From positions 4,340,001-4,404,000 of the forward strand of contig OZ241987.1 of NCBI GenBank assembly GCA_965204395.1: DNA of 64,000 nt, written 5' to 3'. The translations under genes and the position numbers were made by a program. The notes below the pieces were generated by a model. The model ran no database searches. It was given only the letters and a program-made list of their open reading frames with translations, and was not told the origin of the DNA. The stretch comes from Bin87 sp965204395. Lineage in GTDB: Bacteria; Chloroflexota; Dehalococcoidia; Lucifugimonadales; UBA3495. The stretch's first letter is position 1. The number at the start of each line of letters is the position of its first letter. Of the stretch, positions 23,984 through 32,100 are shown piece after piece.

Positions 23984-24808
23984 CTACAGATCTGATACTT
24001 CCGTCTCGGTGGGCCGTCGTCGCATGGGCGGAGTGATATAACGGCCGGTCAATCCAGCCTTGCCCAAGGCTTCCGGTACGCTTTGATTGCCGCCCGACAT
24101 GGCATCCTTGATCAGCGGCTCGACATACTGCCGCACCAACTGCTGCTGGACGGCTATCGGCTGGGTGGCGTCGATGACAGTCATGCCGAATTCCTCGGTC
24201 ATGGCGTCGTACTCATCCAGCAACCTACCCTGGAATATCCGGAACGACTCTTCCCGGTCGTTAGAGAAGCCCATGTCCTGGCCAGATTCGTAATATCCAA
24301 GCTCCTCGCGGCCACTGTTGATGCGTTGGATCGACACATCCAAGGGTGTTCGGAAGTACAACGCCAAAGAGGGCTGCACGGCGAACGAGTAGATACGTCG
24401 CAGCCAGTCGCGGTCAACGCCGCGCGCGGAGTCCCTAGCGAAAGCGGTGTACACGTAACGGTCCGCCAACACGATCGCGCCGGCGCGCAAAGCGGGCAAA
24501 ATCTGGGCGTGGACGCGATTGGCGAAGTCCGCCGTGTGGATCAGGCTGAACGACATGGGCGTCAGCAACTCTTCGACCTTGCCGCGCTTGGTGGTTCGTC
24601 GGACTATCGGCGATGAGTTCCACTCCGTGAACACCGTTACGAGGTTGCGGCTGGTCAACCATTTTTGGAGCAGGTCGATCTGAGTGCTCTTCCCGGAACC
24701 GTCGATGCCTTCGACGATGATGAGCTTGCCCGGATAGTGACCGTCATCAGGGTGCTTCCCGTAGCGCTCACCCATTTTGTAAGCCAAATGCGCTTGTAGT
24801 GTGGTCAT
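23984..24808 (-). CDS. Thymidylate-kinase-like protein (intact P-loop)
   Basis: A 274-residue kinase of the TMK family. Walker A EGIDGSGKST (K40) is intact, with LADRYVYTAFARDSARGV (DRY motif) and a LID-like GREELGYYESGQDMGF segment. An extra N-terminal ~28 residues (HLAYKMGERYGKHPDDGHY) and a C-terminal tail make it longer than the normal ~210. ATG 24808 with GAGGTG upstream is preferred over the frame's longer start at 24856. Its ATG overlaps the stop of the Ppx/GppA gene (ATGA). It could be a true dTMP kinase or a related nucleotide kinase. Confidence 0.78.
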   Translation of the reverse strand: MTTLQAHLAYKMGERYGKHPDDGHYPGKLIIVEGIDGSGKSTQIDLLQKWLTSRNLVTVFTEWNSSPIVRRTTKRGKVEELLTPMSFSLIHTADFANRVHAQILPALRAGAIVLADRYVYTAFARDSARGVDRDWLRRIYSFAVQPSLALYFRTPLDVSIQRINSGREELGYYESGQDMGFSNDREESFRIFQGRLLDEYDAMTEEFGMTVIDATQPIAVQQQLVRQYVEPLIKDAMSGGNQSVPEALGKAGLTGRYITPPMRRRPTETEVSDL

Positions 24809-26436
24809 GATTCGCACCTCACGATGTTGATTTCCTCGCCGAACGCCGCCCGCCATTTGTCAGGTATGCCCGAGCCGGCCGCATCGGACCATGCCGGAGT
24901 GGACACGGTCAAAATACCATGTAGCCGTTCAAATCGCACGGTATTCGCGTCGACCCCGTAGGGTAAACGATTATCCAACTCCTCCGCTAACTTCAGCGCC
25001 ACCGCTGCTTGTCGCACAGTTTTCAGGTCCTTATGGCTCAGCAGCCTGGACCGGCGGAACCTAGTCGGCAATTTATCACGTTCTCCCGCGAGCAATATGG
25101 CTGCCACCAGCGTTGATTCCCGGTGTGTGAACCCGGGCAGATCGGTCCGCACTATTATACTCGCCGTCCTGTTGAGCCGGTTATAGAAGTCGATGGCGTT
25201 GCCAATGTCCAGCAGGAAGGCCGCGCACTCTAGCGCTTGACGCATTTCACCGCCGTCGTCCGGCCAAATGGACTCTCCGATACCGGTGGCGACCGCAGCG
25301 CGTCTCCAGCCGCGCTGCGAGAATCGCGGCACGAAGCGAGAGACCAGATCAGCGAGCGACGCGACCCGGACCGAGTCCAACAGCGGAACCCCCACCGGGC
25401 CTTGACTGTCCGACAAATCCGGATGGCGGGCCAAACCTTCTCGCAGCCCTTGGCCGGATACCAGGATGCCATCAGCGTTGGTGTATTGAGTCAGGGCGTG
25501 GGAGATGATTGCGCCGCCAACGATGGAATGGGCGCGATCGGGATTCATGCCCTCCATTGAGGCTCGTTCGGCGCGGGAAACCGTCGCCAACTGTCTGGCC
25601 TGCGCCGCCAACGACTCCGCATCGATGCGGTACCCGTGTAGTTTTATGATGGGATAAGGCTCCCGCCACCGGTCCAGCCGCGACAACAGTCGGACGGAAC
25701 CCCCGGAACCGATTAAGACGCCGCCGTCGGTTAACCGAGAAATTCCCGCTTCCGCCAGGATAGCGCATACGAACTCATATGCCGCATGGACATTTTCGGT
25801 CGTTGGCAAATCGGTCAAGTTGAACTGATTGGCGATCCGGAGGCTTCCCAATGGAAGCGAAACACTAAATGCCATCGTGCGGTTATTGAAACTGACCAAT
25901 TCCGTGCTGCCGCCACCGATGTCCGCGAGCAGGCCGTCAGTTACTGGAAGGCCGTGGACCGCTCCCAGGAAACAGTAAACCGCTTCATCGCCGCCGCGTA
26001 TGATCCGGAGCGGTATGTCAAACCGCTTCACCGCCGCATCGACTATGGCTGACGCGTTGCCGGATTCACGGAGGGCCGCCGTTCCCACGGCGTGAATGGC
26101 CCGGACGCCAAACCCACGGGCGACCATGGCGAAATCTTCGAGCGCGTCCACCGTGCTGGCAACGCCGTGTTGGTCCAGCACTCCGTTTTCGTCGACGTGG
26201 CTCATGAGATTCAGGTTGACCCGTTGTTGAGCGACGATCTCGATCCCTCCGCCCGGGTTGACCTGCATGACCACCGCGCGCGCCGAGCCCGATCCCACGT
26301 CGATTATGGCTGTGTAGCACTCCTGGTCGTCGCGTTGGTCAGCGACGCCGGTGTGCAAAGATCCCAAACCGAGTTCCGGCTTTGTTATGTCGTTCCCAAG
26401 GATTGGCGACGCGTCGGCATTTGAGATCGTGGTCAT
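24805..26436 (-). CDS. Ppx/GppA-family phosphatase with HD-like C-terminus
   Basis: A 543-residue enzyme that likely hydrolyses polyphosphate or pppGpp. ASKHA-type motifs: IDVGSGSARAVVMQV near residue 45, ADIGGGSTELVSFNN near 167, and an INGGE-like SGGSVRLLSRL near 246. The C-terminal half (about 350-543) is helical and resembles the Ppx/GppA HD-type regulatory part (LLDIGNAIDFYNRLNRTA). It heads an operon with two TMK-like genes, coupling phosphate-polymer or alarmone turnover to nucleotide kinases. Distinguishing Ppx from GppA needs assays. Confidence 0.82.
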   Translation of the reverse strand: MTTISNADASPILGNDITKPELGLGSLHTGVADQRDDQECYTAIIDVGSGSARAVVMQVNPGGGIEIVAQQRVNLNLMSHVDENGVLDQHGVASTVDALEDFAMVARGFGVRAIHAVGTAALRESGNASAIVDAAVKRFDIPLRIIRGGDEAVYCFLGAVHGLPVTDGLLADIGGGSTELVSFNNRTMAFSVSLPLGSLRIANQFNLTDLPTTENVHAAYEFVCAILAEAGISRLTDGGVLIGSGGSVRLLSRLDRWREPYPIIKLHGYRIDAESLAAQARQLATVSRAERASMEGMNPDRAHSIVGGAIISHALTQYTNADGILVSGQGLREGLARHPDLSDSQGPVGVPLLDSVRVASLADLVSRFVPRFSQRGWRRAAVATGIGESIWPDDGGEMRQALECAAFLLDIGNAIDFYNRLNRTASIIVRTDLPGFTHRESTLVAAILLAGERDKLPTRFRRSRLLSHKDLKTVRQAAVALKLAEELDNRLPYGVDANTVRFERLHGILTVSTPAWSDAAGSGIPDKWRAAFGEEINIVRCES

Positions 26437-26507
26437 TCAGTGGTTACTCCTACCGGGTGGATGCAGCGGGTGGTGCGGCTCAACAATTTAATCGAGTACA
26501 GACGCGA

Positions 26508-26516
26508 TGCTATAAT
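26508..26516 (+). promoter_or_regulatory. Extended -10 element before the SDR gene
   Basis: TATAAT at 26511-26516 with TGC immediately before it, 45 bp before ATG 26561. The -35 match is weak. Confidence 0.5.
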
Positions 26517-26560
26517 CCGGCGATTCAAGAAAACGAGAGGATTTTTGCAGGAGGTTTTTC

Positions 26561-27310
26561 ATGCCCAGGCTCGAAGGCAAAGTGGCGATGGTAACGGGCG
26601 CGGCCCGAGGGATGGGCGAGGTGGAGGCTCGGTTGTTCGCTGAGGAAGGCGCGACGGTGGTGCTCTGCGACGTTTCCGACAGTGACGGCCAGCGGGTCGC
26701 GGAGGACATCGTCGCGCACGGCGGCGCGGCCGAATATCTCCACCTGAACGTCGCTGACGAGGATAACTGGGCGGACGTGATCGGCGATACCGTACGCCGG
26801 CACGGAAAACTGGACATCCTCGTAAACAACGCGGGCATCTCCGGATACGACGAGGAGAACAACTTGGGGACGTCCACCTGGGACCGCCTTTTGGATATCA
26901 ACGCCAAGGGAGTTTTCCTCGGCATGAAACACGCGATTGGCGCGATGGAGCAGGCAGACGGCGGCAGCATCGTCAATATCTCGTCAATCTCGGGCATAGT
27001 GGGGCAAGATTTCATCCACATGGGCTACAACGCTTCCAAAGGCGCGGTGCGTTTGATGACCAAGTCCGCCGCCGTCCATTGGGCCGAGGCGGGAATCCGG
27101 GTGAACTCGGTGCATCCGGGCCTGATGCCACCCATGGCCGGCGGGTCGGCATCATCTGAAACCAGGGATGCCATGATCGCCAACACCCCCATGAAACGCA
27201 CCGGCCGTCGCGAGGAGGTTGCTTACGCAGTGTTGTTCCTCGCCAGCGACGAGGCGTCCTTCATTACGGGAGCCGAACTTGTTGTTGACGGCGGTTTCAC
27301 CGCCCAGTGA
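26561..27310 (+). CDS. Short-chain dehydrogenase/reductase (SDR)
   Basis: A 249-residue NAD(P)-dependent oxidoreductase of the classical SDR type. Cofactor motif TGAARGMG at residues 12-19, NNAG at 89-92, catalytic Ser (about S142), Tyr156 and Lys160 in YNASK. CDVSD after beta-2, with the acidic residue D37, favours NAD. The C-terminal FITGAELVVDGGF is typical. GGAGG precedes the ATG. Substrate (alcohol, steroid, ketoacyl or similar) cannot be set. It is flanked by an extended -10 promoter and a strong terminator, so it is monocistronic. Confidence 0.9.
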   Translation: MPRLEGKVAMVTGAARGMGEVEARLFAEEGATVVLCDVSDSDGQRVAEDIVAHGGAAEYLHLNVADEDNWADVIGDTVRRHGKLDILVNNAGISGYDEENNLGTSTWDRLLDINAKGVFLGMKHAIGAMEQADGGSIVNISSISGIVGQDFIHMGYNASKGAVRLMTKSAAVHWAEAGIRVNSVHPGLMPPMAGGSASSETRDAMIANTPMKRTGRREEVAYAVLFLASDEASFITGAELVVDGGFTAQ

Positions 27311-27340
27311 CCGGGTGTAATCAAATCCGGCAATAAAAAT

Positions 27341-27370
27341 GCCCGTATCCGAAACGGTTACGGGCTTTTT
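27341..27370. terminator. Terminator after the SDR gene
   Basis: GCCCGTATCCG and CGGTTACGGGC pair with one mismatch over 11 bp (27341-27365), followed by TTTTT. An AAAAA run on the left allows bidirectional use towards the convergent metH activation gene. Confidence 0.85.
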
Positions 27371-27393
27371 GATTCCTGGATGAATCATATCGA

Positions 27394-28311
27394 CTATCGC
27401 ACCGATGCAGGCAGGGCGGCTATCTCGGATTCAAGGCGTTCGATGTCGGCCTCGTCAAGGTTGAAGTACTTGGCGTCGGGGTGATGGAACACGACGGCGG
27501 ATACGGAACCCTCCGGGTCCATCATGTATCCATCGGTGAGTTCAACTCCGATGTTTGCGGTAACGTCAAGCAGAGCGAACAGTTTCTCCTGATCCTCCAG
27601 GCGGGGACACGCCGGGTAGCCAAACGAGTAACGTTTGCCGCGATAGTTGGCCCGGAACAGGTCGCGCAGTTCCTCTTCGCCGCTCACCTTGAGGCCAGAC
27701 GGCTCGCCGATGGTCCACATGCTGCGGATGCGCTTGTGCAGCAGCTCGGCGAACCCCTCGGCCGACTCAATCGCCAACGCCTGGAGGGTGTGGGAATCCA
27801 GATAGCGCCCGCCGTTTTTCCACCGCTCGGACAGGTCGCGGACGCCCGGGCCGACGGTGGTCGCGAACATCGCCAAATAATCAGTTGGCCCGTCGCCACT
27901 GGGTCGTGCATAGTCGGAAAGACACAACCCGTCCTTACCAACCTGTCGCCCGAAGTAGAACCGTTCCAGTTCGGTTTGGGCGTCGGGCTCGTAGATGATC
28001 AGCCATTGCCCTTCAGAACGGCAGGGGAAGAACTTAAACACGGCGTTTGCGGTTATATCCGACCGGGACAGCATGATGTCCTCGACGCGCTGCACCTGCC
28101 GCCGCAGTTCCACCGCCTTAGGCTCGTCGTTGCGCAGCGCTTCCCAGAAGCGTCCCCGATAACCCAGGTGCCGGACATAGAGCATCTGCGGGTTGATGTA
28201 CCCGAAGATCTCGTCCAGGTCGTAGTCCTCGAGGACGTGCAGTCGCAGGTCGGGCGGTCGCGGCGAGGAGCCCAACAACGGGACGGGGCGTTCTGTTTCG
28301 GCTAAAGACAC
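27394..28311 (-). CDS. Methionine synthase reactivation domain as a separate protein
   Basis: A 305-residue protein that matches the C-terminal S-adenosylmethionine-binding activation domain of cobalamin-dependent methionine synthase. It recharges Co(II) cobalamin with AdoMet and an electron donor. Diagnostic blocks: DLDEIFGYINPQMLYVRHLG, a CLSDYARPSG stretch, AIESAEGFAELLHKRIRSMWTIG, and YRGKRYSFGYPACPRLEDQEKLFALL with DGYMMDPEGSVSAVVFHHPDAKYF. It lies 5 bp after the metH catalytic gene on the same strand, so the two form one split enzyme. Confidence 0.9.
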   Translation of the reverse strand: MSLAETERPVPLLGSSPRPPDLRLHVLEDYDLDEIFGYINPQMLYVRHLGYRGRFWEALRNDEPKAVELRRQVQRVEDIMLSRSDITANAVFKFFPCRSEGQWLIIYEPDAQTELERFYFGRQVGKDGLCLSDYARPSGDGPTDYLAMFATTVGPGVRDLSERWKNGGRYLDSHTLQALAIESAEGFAELLHKRIRSMWTIGEPSGLKVSGEEELRDLFRANYRGKRYSFGYPACPRLEDQEKLFALLDVTANIGVELTDGYMMDPEGSVSAVVFHHPDAKYFNLDEADIERLESEIAALPASVR

Positions 28312-28316
28312 GATCT

Positions 28317-30932
28317 TTAACCTCTGGCCGCTGCGTCGCGCTGCATCTGCTCACTCTCCGACACCAAACGCGATGCCAGCAGTTCACGCTCGTCATCGTC
28401 CTGGATGGTGTTCGCGAGGGCCAAACCGCTCATTGCGTCGGGGGAATAGGCTACCAACCCGTCGTATTCCGGCGCGATTCGCAGTCGGGTGAACCGGTTG
28501 GACAATGCGGCCCCGCCTACCAAAACCGGTACGCGGATGCCGGCGGTACGAAAATCCTGAACCGTCTCCACCATCATCTGAGCCGATTTCACCAACAGGC
28601 CCGACAAGCCGATTATATCCGGTTGGTGTTCGCGGTAACCGGCGATGAGTTCCTGAGCCGGCACCTTGATGCCGAGGTTCACCACGCGGTATCCGTTGTT
28701 GGACATGATGATCTCGACCAGGTTCTTGCCGATGTCGTGCACATCGCCTTTGACGGTCGCCAACAGTACGCAGCCCCGGGTGGCGGCGTCGCTACGCTCC
28801 ATGTGGGGCTCGAGGTGAGCGACGGCGGTCTTCATGGCCTCCGCGCTCTGGAGGACCTCGGCTACGATAAGCTGGTTGGCGTTGAATTGCCGGCCGACCT
28901 CGTCCATCCCGGCCATGAGCGGGCCGTTGATGATTTCCAGCGGCGCGCGGTCCTGAAGAGCGATGTCCAGGTCGTCGGTGAGGCCTTCCTTGCTGCCCTC
29001 GATGATGCACTGGGCGAGCCTTTCGTCCAAGGGCAGAGCCGACCGCTCTTCCGCGGATGCCCGGGGAGCGCGGTCGCGGAAATGAGCAGCGAACGCCGCC
29101 ACGGGGTCTTCGCCACGGTTCCAGATCAGATCCTCGGAAAGCAGGCGTTCCTCTTCAGGGATGGTCGCGTACCGTTGCATCATCTCCGAGTTGACGATGG
29201 CCATGTCCAACCCGGCCTGGGTGCAGTGGTACAGAAAGACCGAGTTGAATACCTCGCGGCCGGCAGCGGGCAACCCGAAGGACACGTTGGAGATGCCCAA
29301 GACAGTCTTGGTATTGGGCAACGCTTCCTTGATAAGGCGAACACCTTCGATGGTTTCGGCGGCGGAACCGATGTAGTTCTCGTCGCCGGTGCCGGCGGGA
29401 AACACCAGCGGATCGAAGATTATGTCCTGTTCCGGGACACCGTATTTTTCGGTTAGCAATTGGTGCGACCGCCGCGCGATTTCCAGTTTCCGCTGCCGCG
29501 TGATGGCCTGCGCCTGATGGGGATCATCGTCGATGCAGCCCACAACCAGGGCGGCCCCGTACCGGCGCGCCAGCGGCACGACACGCTGGAACCTCTCCTC
29601 GCCGTCCTCCAGGTTGATGGAGTTGATGATGGATTTGCCTTGCAAGCGCTTTAGAGACTCCTCAATTACCGCAGCGTCGGTGGAGTCGACCATGATCGGG
29701 GCCTTTACACGCCGGTTCAATTGATCGAGGAACTTGATCATGTCGGCGGTTTCGTCGCGGTCAGGGTCCTGCAAGCAAATGTCGAGCACGTGCGCGCCGT
29801 TGCGGACCTGTCGCCGGCCGATTTCCGCCGCCTCTTCAAAACGGTCCTCGCTGATGAGACGCTTGAACCGACGGCTACCGAGCACGTTGGTGCGTTCGCC
29901 TACTACCGTCGGCCTCGTGTCCTCGTTGACCACCACGGCTTCGATGCCGGAGACGCGGGTTTCAAGTGGCGCCTCGGCCGTGCGCGGAGCCTTTCCGGCC
30001 ATGATCTCGTTGATCCTACGGATATGTTCGGGTCCGGTACCACAGCAACCGCCGGCCACGTTCAACCAGCCGTTCTGGGCGAACCGCTCCAGGGTTCCGG
30101 CCAGCATTTCTGGCGTTTCGTTGTAGTTGCCGTCCTCGTCGGGCAGGCCCGCATTGGGGATGCACGCAATGGCAAACCTAGACAATTCCTGCACGGTCCG
30201 CACGTGGTCGGTCATGAACTCCGGCCCGGTGGCGCAGTTGAATCCGATCCACAGCAGTTCTCGATGTGCGAGCGACGTGTACAGCGCTTCGGCATCCTGG
30301 CCGGCCAACAAGGTGCCCATGGGTTCAATGGTGCCCTGTACGGCCACGGGAACCTGGGTACCCAGTTCGACCTGGGCCCGGTCAATGCCTTCCAACCCGG
30401 CTTTGATGTTGATGGTGTCCTGGCAAGTTTCCAATAGCAGGACGTCGGATCCACCTTCGATCAGGCCGGCGGCCTGTTGGTGATAATCCGCAGCTAGCTC
30501 GTCGAATGTCAGGCCGCCGGTGACCGAGATAGTTCGGGTGGTCGGCCCCATCGAGCCGGCCACGAAGCGCGGCTTGTCGGGTTCCCGATCGCTGATTTCG
30601 TCAGCGACGCGCCGGGCGATACCGGCCCCGGCGCGGTTAATCTCGCGAGCATGGGCGGCAAGATCGTATTCACCAAGCACCAGGGCAGTTGCGCCAAAGG
30701 TGTTGGTTTCTACGATGTCGGCGCCAGCTTCAAGGTAATCCCGGTGGATATCGGCGATGACGTCCGGACGGGTTATGTTAAGGTATTCGTTACAACCCTC
30801 GTAGTCAGCGCCACCAAAATCCTCCGGTCCCAGCCCTCTGTCCTGGATCTGCGTTCCCATCGCTCCATCGATGATAAGAATTCGTTTTTTCAGGAGCGAT
30901 TTCAGTTCATTGATACGTTCTAAAGAGTCCAT
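28317..30932 (-). CDS. metH: Cobalamin-dependent methionine synthase, catalytic part
   Basis: Transfers the methyl of methyl-tetrahydrofolate via B12 to homocysteine. Modules in the 871 residues: homocysteine/Zn domain (about 1-320, zinc Cys in FNCATG and GGCCGTG), folate-binding pterin domain (from VVGERTNVLGSRRF near 345 on), cap, and cobalamin domain with DVHDIGKNLV at residues 730-739 (His lower ligand). It stops after the B12 domain at 871, where the E. coli protein goes on to 1227; the missing activation domain is the next gene. A TTGACA/17/TAGCCT promoter lies 35 bp upstream, leaving about 28 nt of leader, too short for a riboswitch. Confidence 0.95.
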   Translation of the reverse strand: MDSLERINELKSLLKKRILIIDGAMGTQIQDRGLGPEDFGGADYEGCNEYLNITRPDVIADIHRDYLEAGADIVETNTFGATALVLGEYDLAAHAREINRAGAGIARRVADEISDREPDKPRFVAGSMGPTTRTISVTGGLTFDELAADYHQQAAGLIEGGSDVLLLETCQDTINIKAGLEGIDRAQVELGTQVPVAVQGTIEPMGTLLAGQDAEALYTSLAHRELLWIGFNCATGPEFMTDHVRTVQELSRFAIACIPNAGLPDEDGNYNETPEMLAGTLERFAQNGWLNVAGGCCGTGPEHIRRINEIMAGKAPRTAEAPLETRVSGIEAVVVNEDTRPTVVGERTNVLGSRRFKRLISEDRFEEAAEIGRRQVRNGAHVLDICLQDPDRDETADMIKFLDQLNRRVKAPIMVDSTDAAVIEESLKRLQGKSIINSINLEDGEERFQRVVPLARRYGAALVVGCIDDDPHQAQAITRQRKLEIARRSHQLLTEKYGVPEQDIIFDPLVFPAGTGDENYIGSAAETIEGVRLIKEALPNTKTVLGISNVSFGLPAAGREVFNSVFLYHCTQAGLDMAIVNSEMMQRYATIPEEERLLSEDLIWNRGEDPVAAFAAHFRDRAPRASAEERSALPLDERLAQCIIEGSKEGLTDDLDIALQDRAPLEIINGPLMAGMDEVGRQFNANQLIVAEVLQSAEAMKTAVAHLEPHMERSDAATRGCVLLATVKGDVHDIGKNLVEIIMSNNGYRVVNLGIKVPAQELIAGYREHQPDIIGLSGLLVKSAQMMVETVQDFRTAGIRVPVLVGGAALSNRFTRLRIAPEYDGLVAYSPDAMSGLALANTIQDDDERELLASRLVSESEQMQRDAAARG

Positions 30933-30966
30933 AAATCACTGTCGATTGTACGTGAATTCACAATCA

Positions 30967-30995
30967 AGGCTACCCGCAATCGACTATCGTGTCAA
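30967..30995 (-). promoter_or_regulatory. metH promoter
   Basis: Leftward: TTGACA (30995-30990), 17-bp spacer, TAGCCT (30972-30967). The perfect -35 box makes this one of the clearest promoters in the window. Confidence 0.6.
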
Positions 30996-31068
30996 ACTTG
31001 GCGGCGGCATCACATGCGCAATATAGCGTGCGTTGGCACTGATTTCACGCCAAATTTGGAGGCATCGT

Positions 31069-32100
31069 ATGGATGATATTTTAGTCGTGGCGGACGCTCC
31101 CAACCTGGGCGAGTTGCTGGCGGTTCCGGCGCCCGCGGATAGCCTTTCGGACCTGTCAGACCGGGCGCGTGGTGTAATGCTGGGGCTGGCATCAGGCAAC
31201 CTGCTGGGCTTGGACGTGGAGGGCACGTCACACCGGCAAATCGCAGAGTGGTATCCCGATGGCGTGACCGAGATCGACCCAGACGAGGCGCATCGGCCTC
31301 TGGATGACGACCTGGCGCAGGCGGTGGATTTGGCGGAAGCGTTGGTAGCGGGCGATGAATTCATCCAAGGTTTCATGCAACGGTTGATCGACTGGGCTCG
31401 GGACAACGGGCGCGGGATGGGCATTACCACCAGAGCCGTCATTGATGCACTGCGACGGGACAGACAGTTTCCCAACGCCGCTCGGGCGATTTACGAAAGC
31501 AGGAATCGAATAGCGCCCAACGGCGGCGTGATGCGGTGCGCCCCGGTGGCGATTGCGCGGCTCATTGATCCGGGGCTATTGGTCAGAGACTCAGCGTCGA
31601 CCTGCGCGGTGACGCATTACGCTGCGACCTGCCAGTGGTCGTGCATCATCGTCAATGCGGTCATATCTCAGTTCCTCAACGGCGTCGAACCTGATCTGAG
31701 CGCGTTGCTTACCGCAGCAACAGCAGACGGATGCCCGGATCTTCTGGACATCGCCCGCCGCGACGGCATTCCATCGACGATGCTGGAGGCAATCGCGACC
31801 GGTGATCCGGCTCCGGTGGGCAATGAGTGGCTGTTGCGCGACCACGGGCTCATCGGCCACACGTTGCTGGCGATGCAATTCGGCCTCTGGGCAGCGGTTA
31901 CACCCCTCAGCTTGGAGGATGCCTTGGTAGCGTCAGTGGGCGCCGGCGGGGACACGGATACGAACGCTGCCGTGGCCGGCGCGGTGCTGGGCGCCCGTTA
32001 TGGAGCGTCGTCCATCCCGCAGCGCTGGCTGGACTGCATCCCCCAACGGCAGCGAATCGAATCCCTGGCTGACGAGCTGGTTTCCCTATCGTTGGATTAG
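31069..32100 (+). CDS. ADP-ribosylglycohydrolase family protein
   Basis: A 343-residue protein of the DraG/ARH fold, which removes ADP-ribose from proteins, nucleotides or small molecules using two metal ions. Conserved pieces: RGVMLGLASGNLLG near residue 34, DDDLAQAVDLAEAL (metal-binding Asp cluster, first motif), and AGGDTDTNAAVAGAVLGARYG near 296 (second metal motif). ATG 31069 is chosen because TTTGGAGG precedes it; the frame is open a little further up. No matching ADP-ribosyltransferase is in the window. Its stop overlaps the convergent M1 peptidase gene by 4 bp. Confidence 0.87.
   Translation: MDDILVVADAPNLGELLAVPAPADSLSDLSDRARGVMLGLASGNLLGLDVEGTSHRQIAEWYPDGVTEIDPDEAHRPLDDDLAQAVDLAEALVAGDEFIQGFMQRLIDWARDNGRGMGITTRAVIDALRRDRQFPNAARAIYESRNRIAPNGGVMRCAPVAIARLIDPGLLVRDSASTCAVTHYAATCQWSCIIVNAVISQFLNGVEPDLSALLTAATADGCPDLLDIARRDGIPSTMLEAIATGDPAPVGNEWLLRDHGLIGHTLLAMQFGLWAAVTPLSLEDALVASVGAGGDTDTNAAVAGAVLGARYGASSIPQRWLDCIPQRQRIESLADELVSLSLD

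Noticed and set aside
30933..31068. A cobalamin or SAM riboswitch before metH
   Set aside because: The promoter at 30967-30995 leaves only about 28 nt of leader, too short for either class, and no conserved box was seen.
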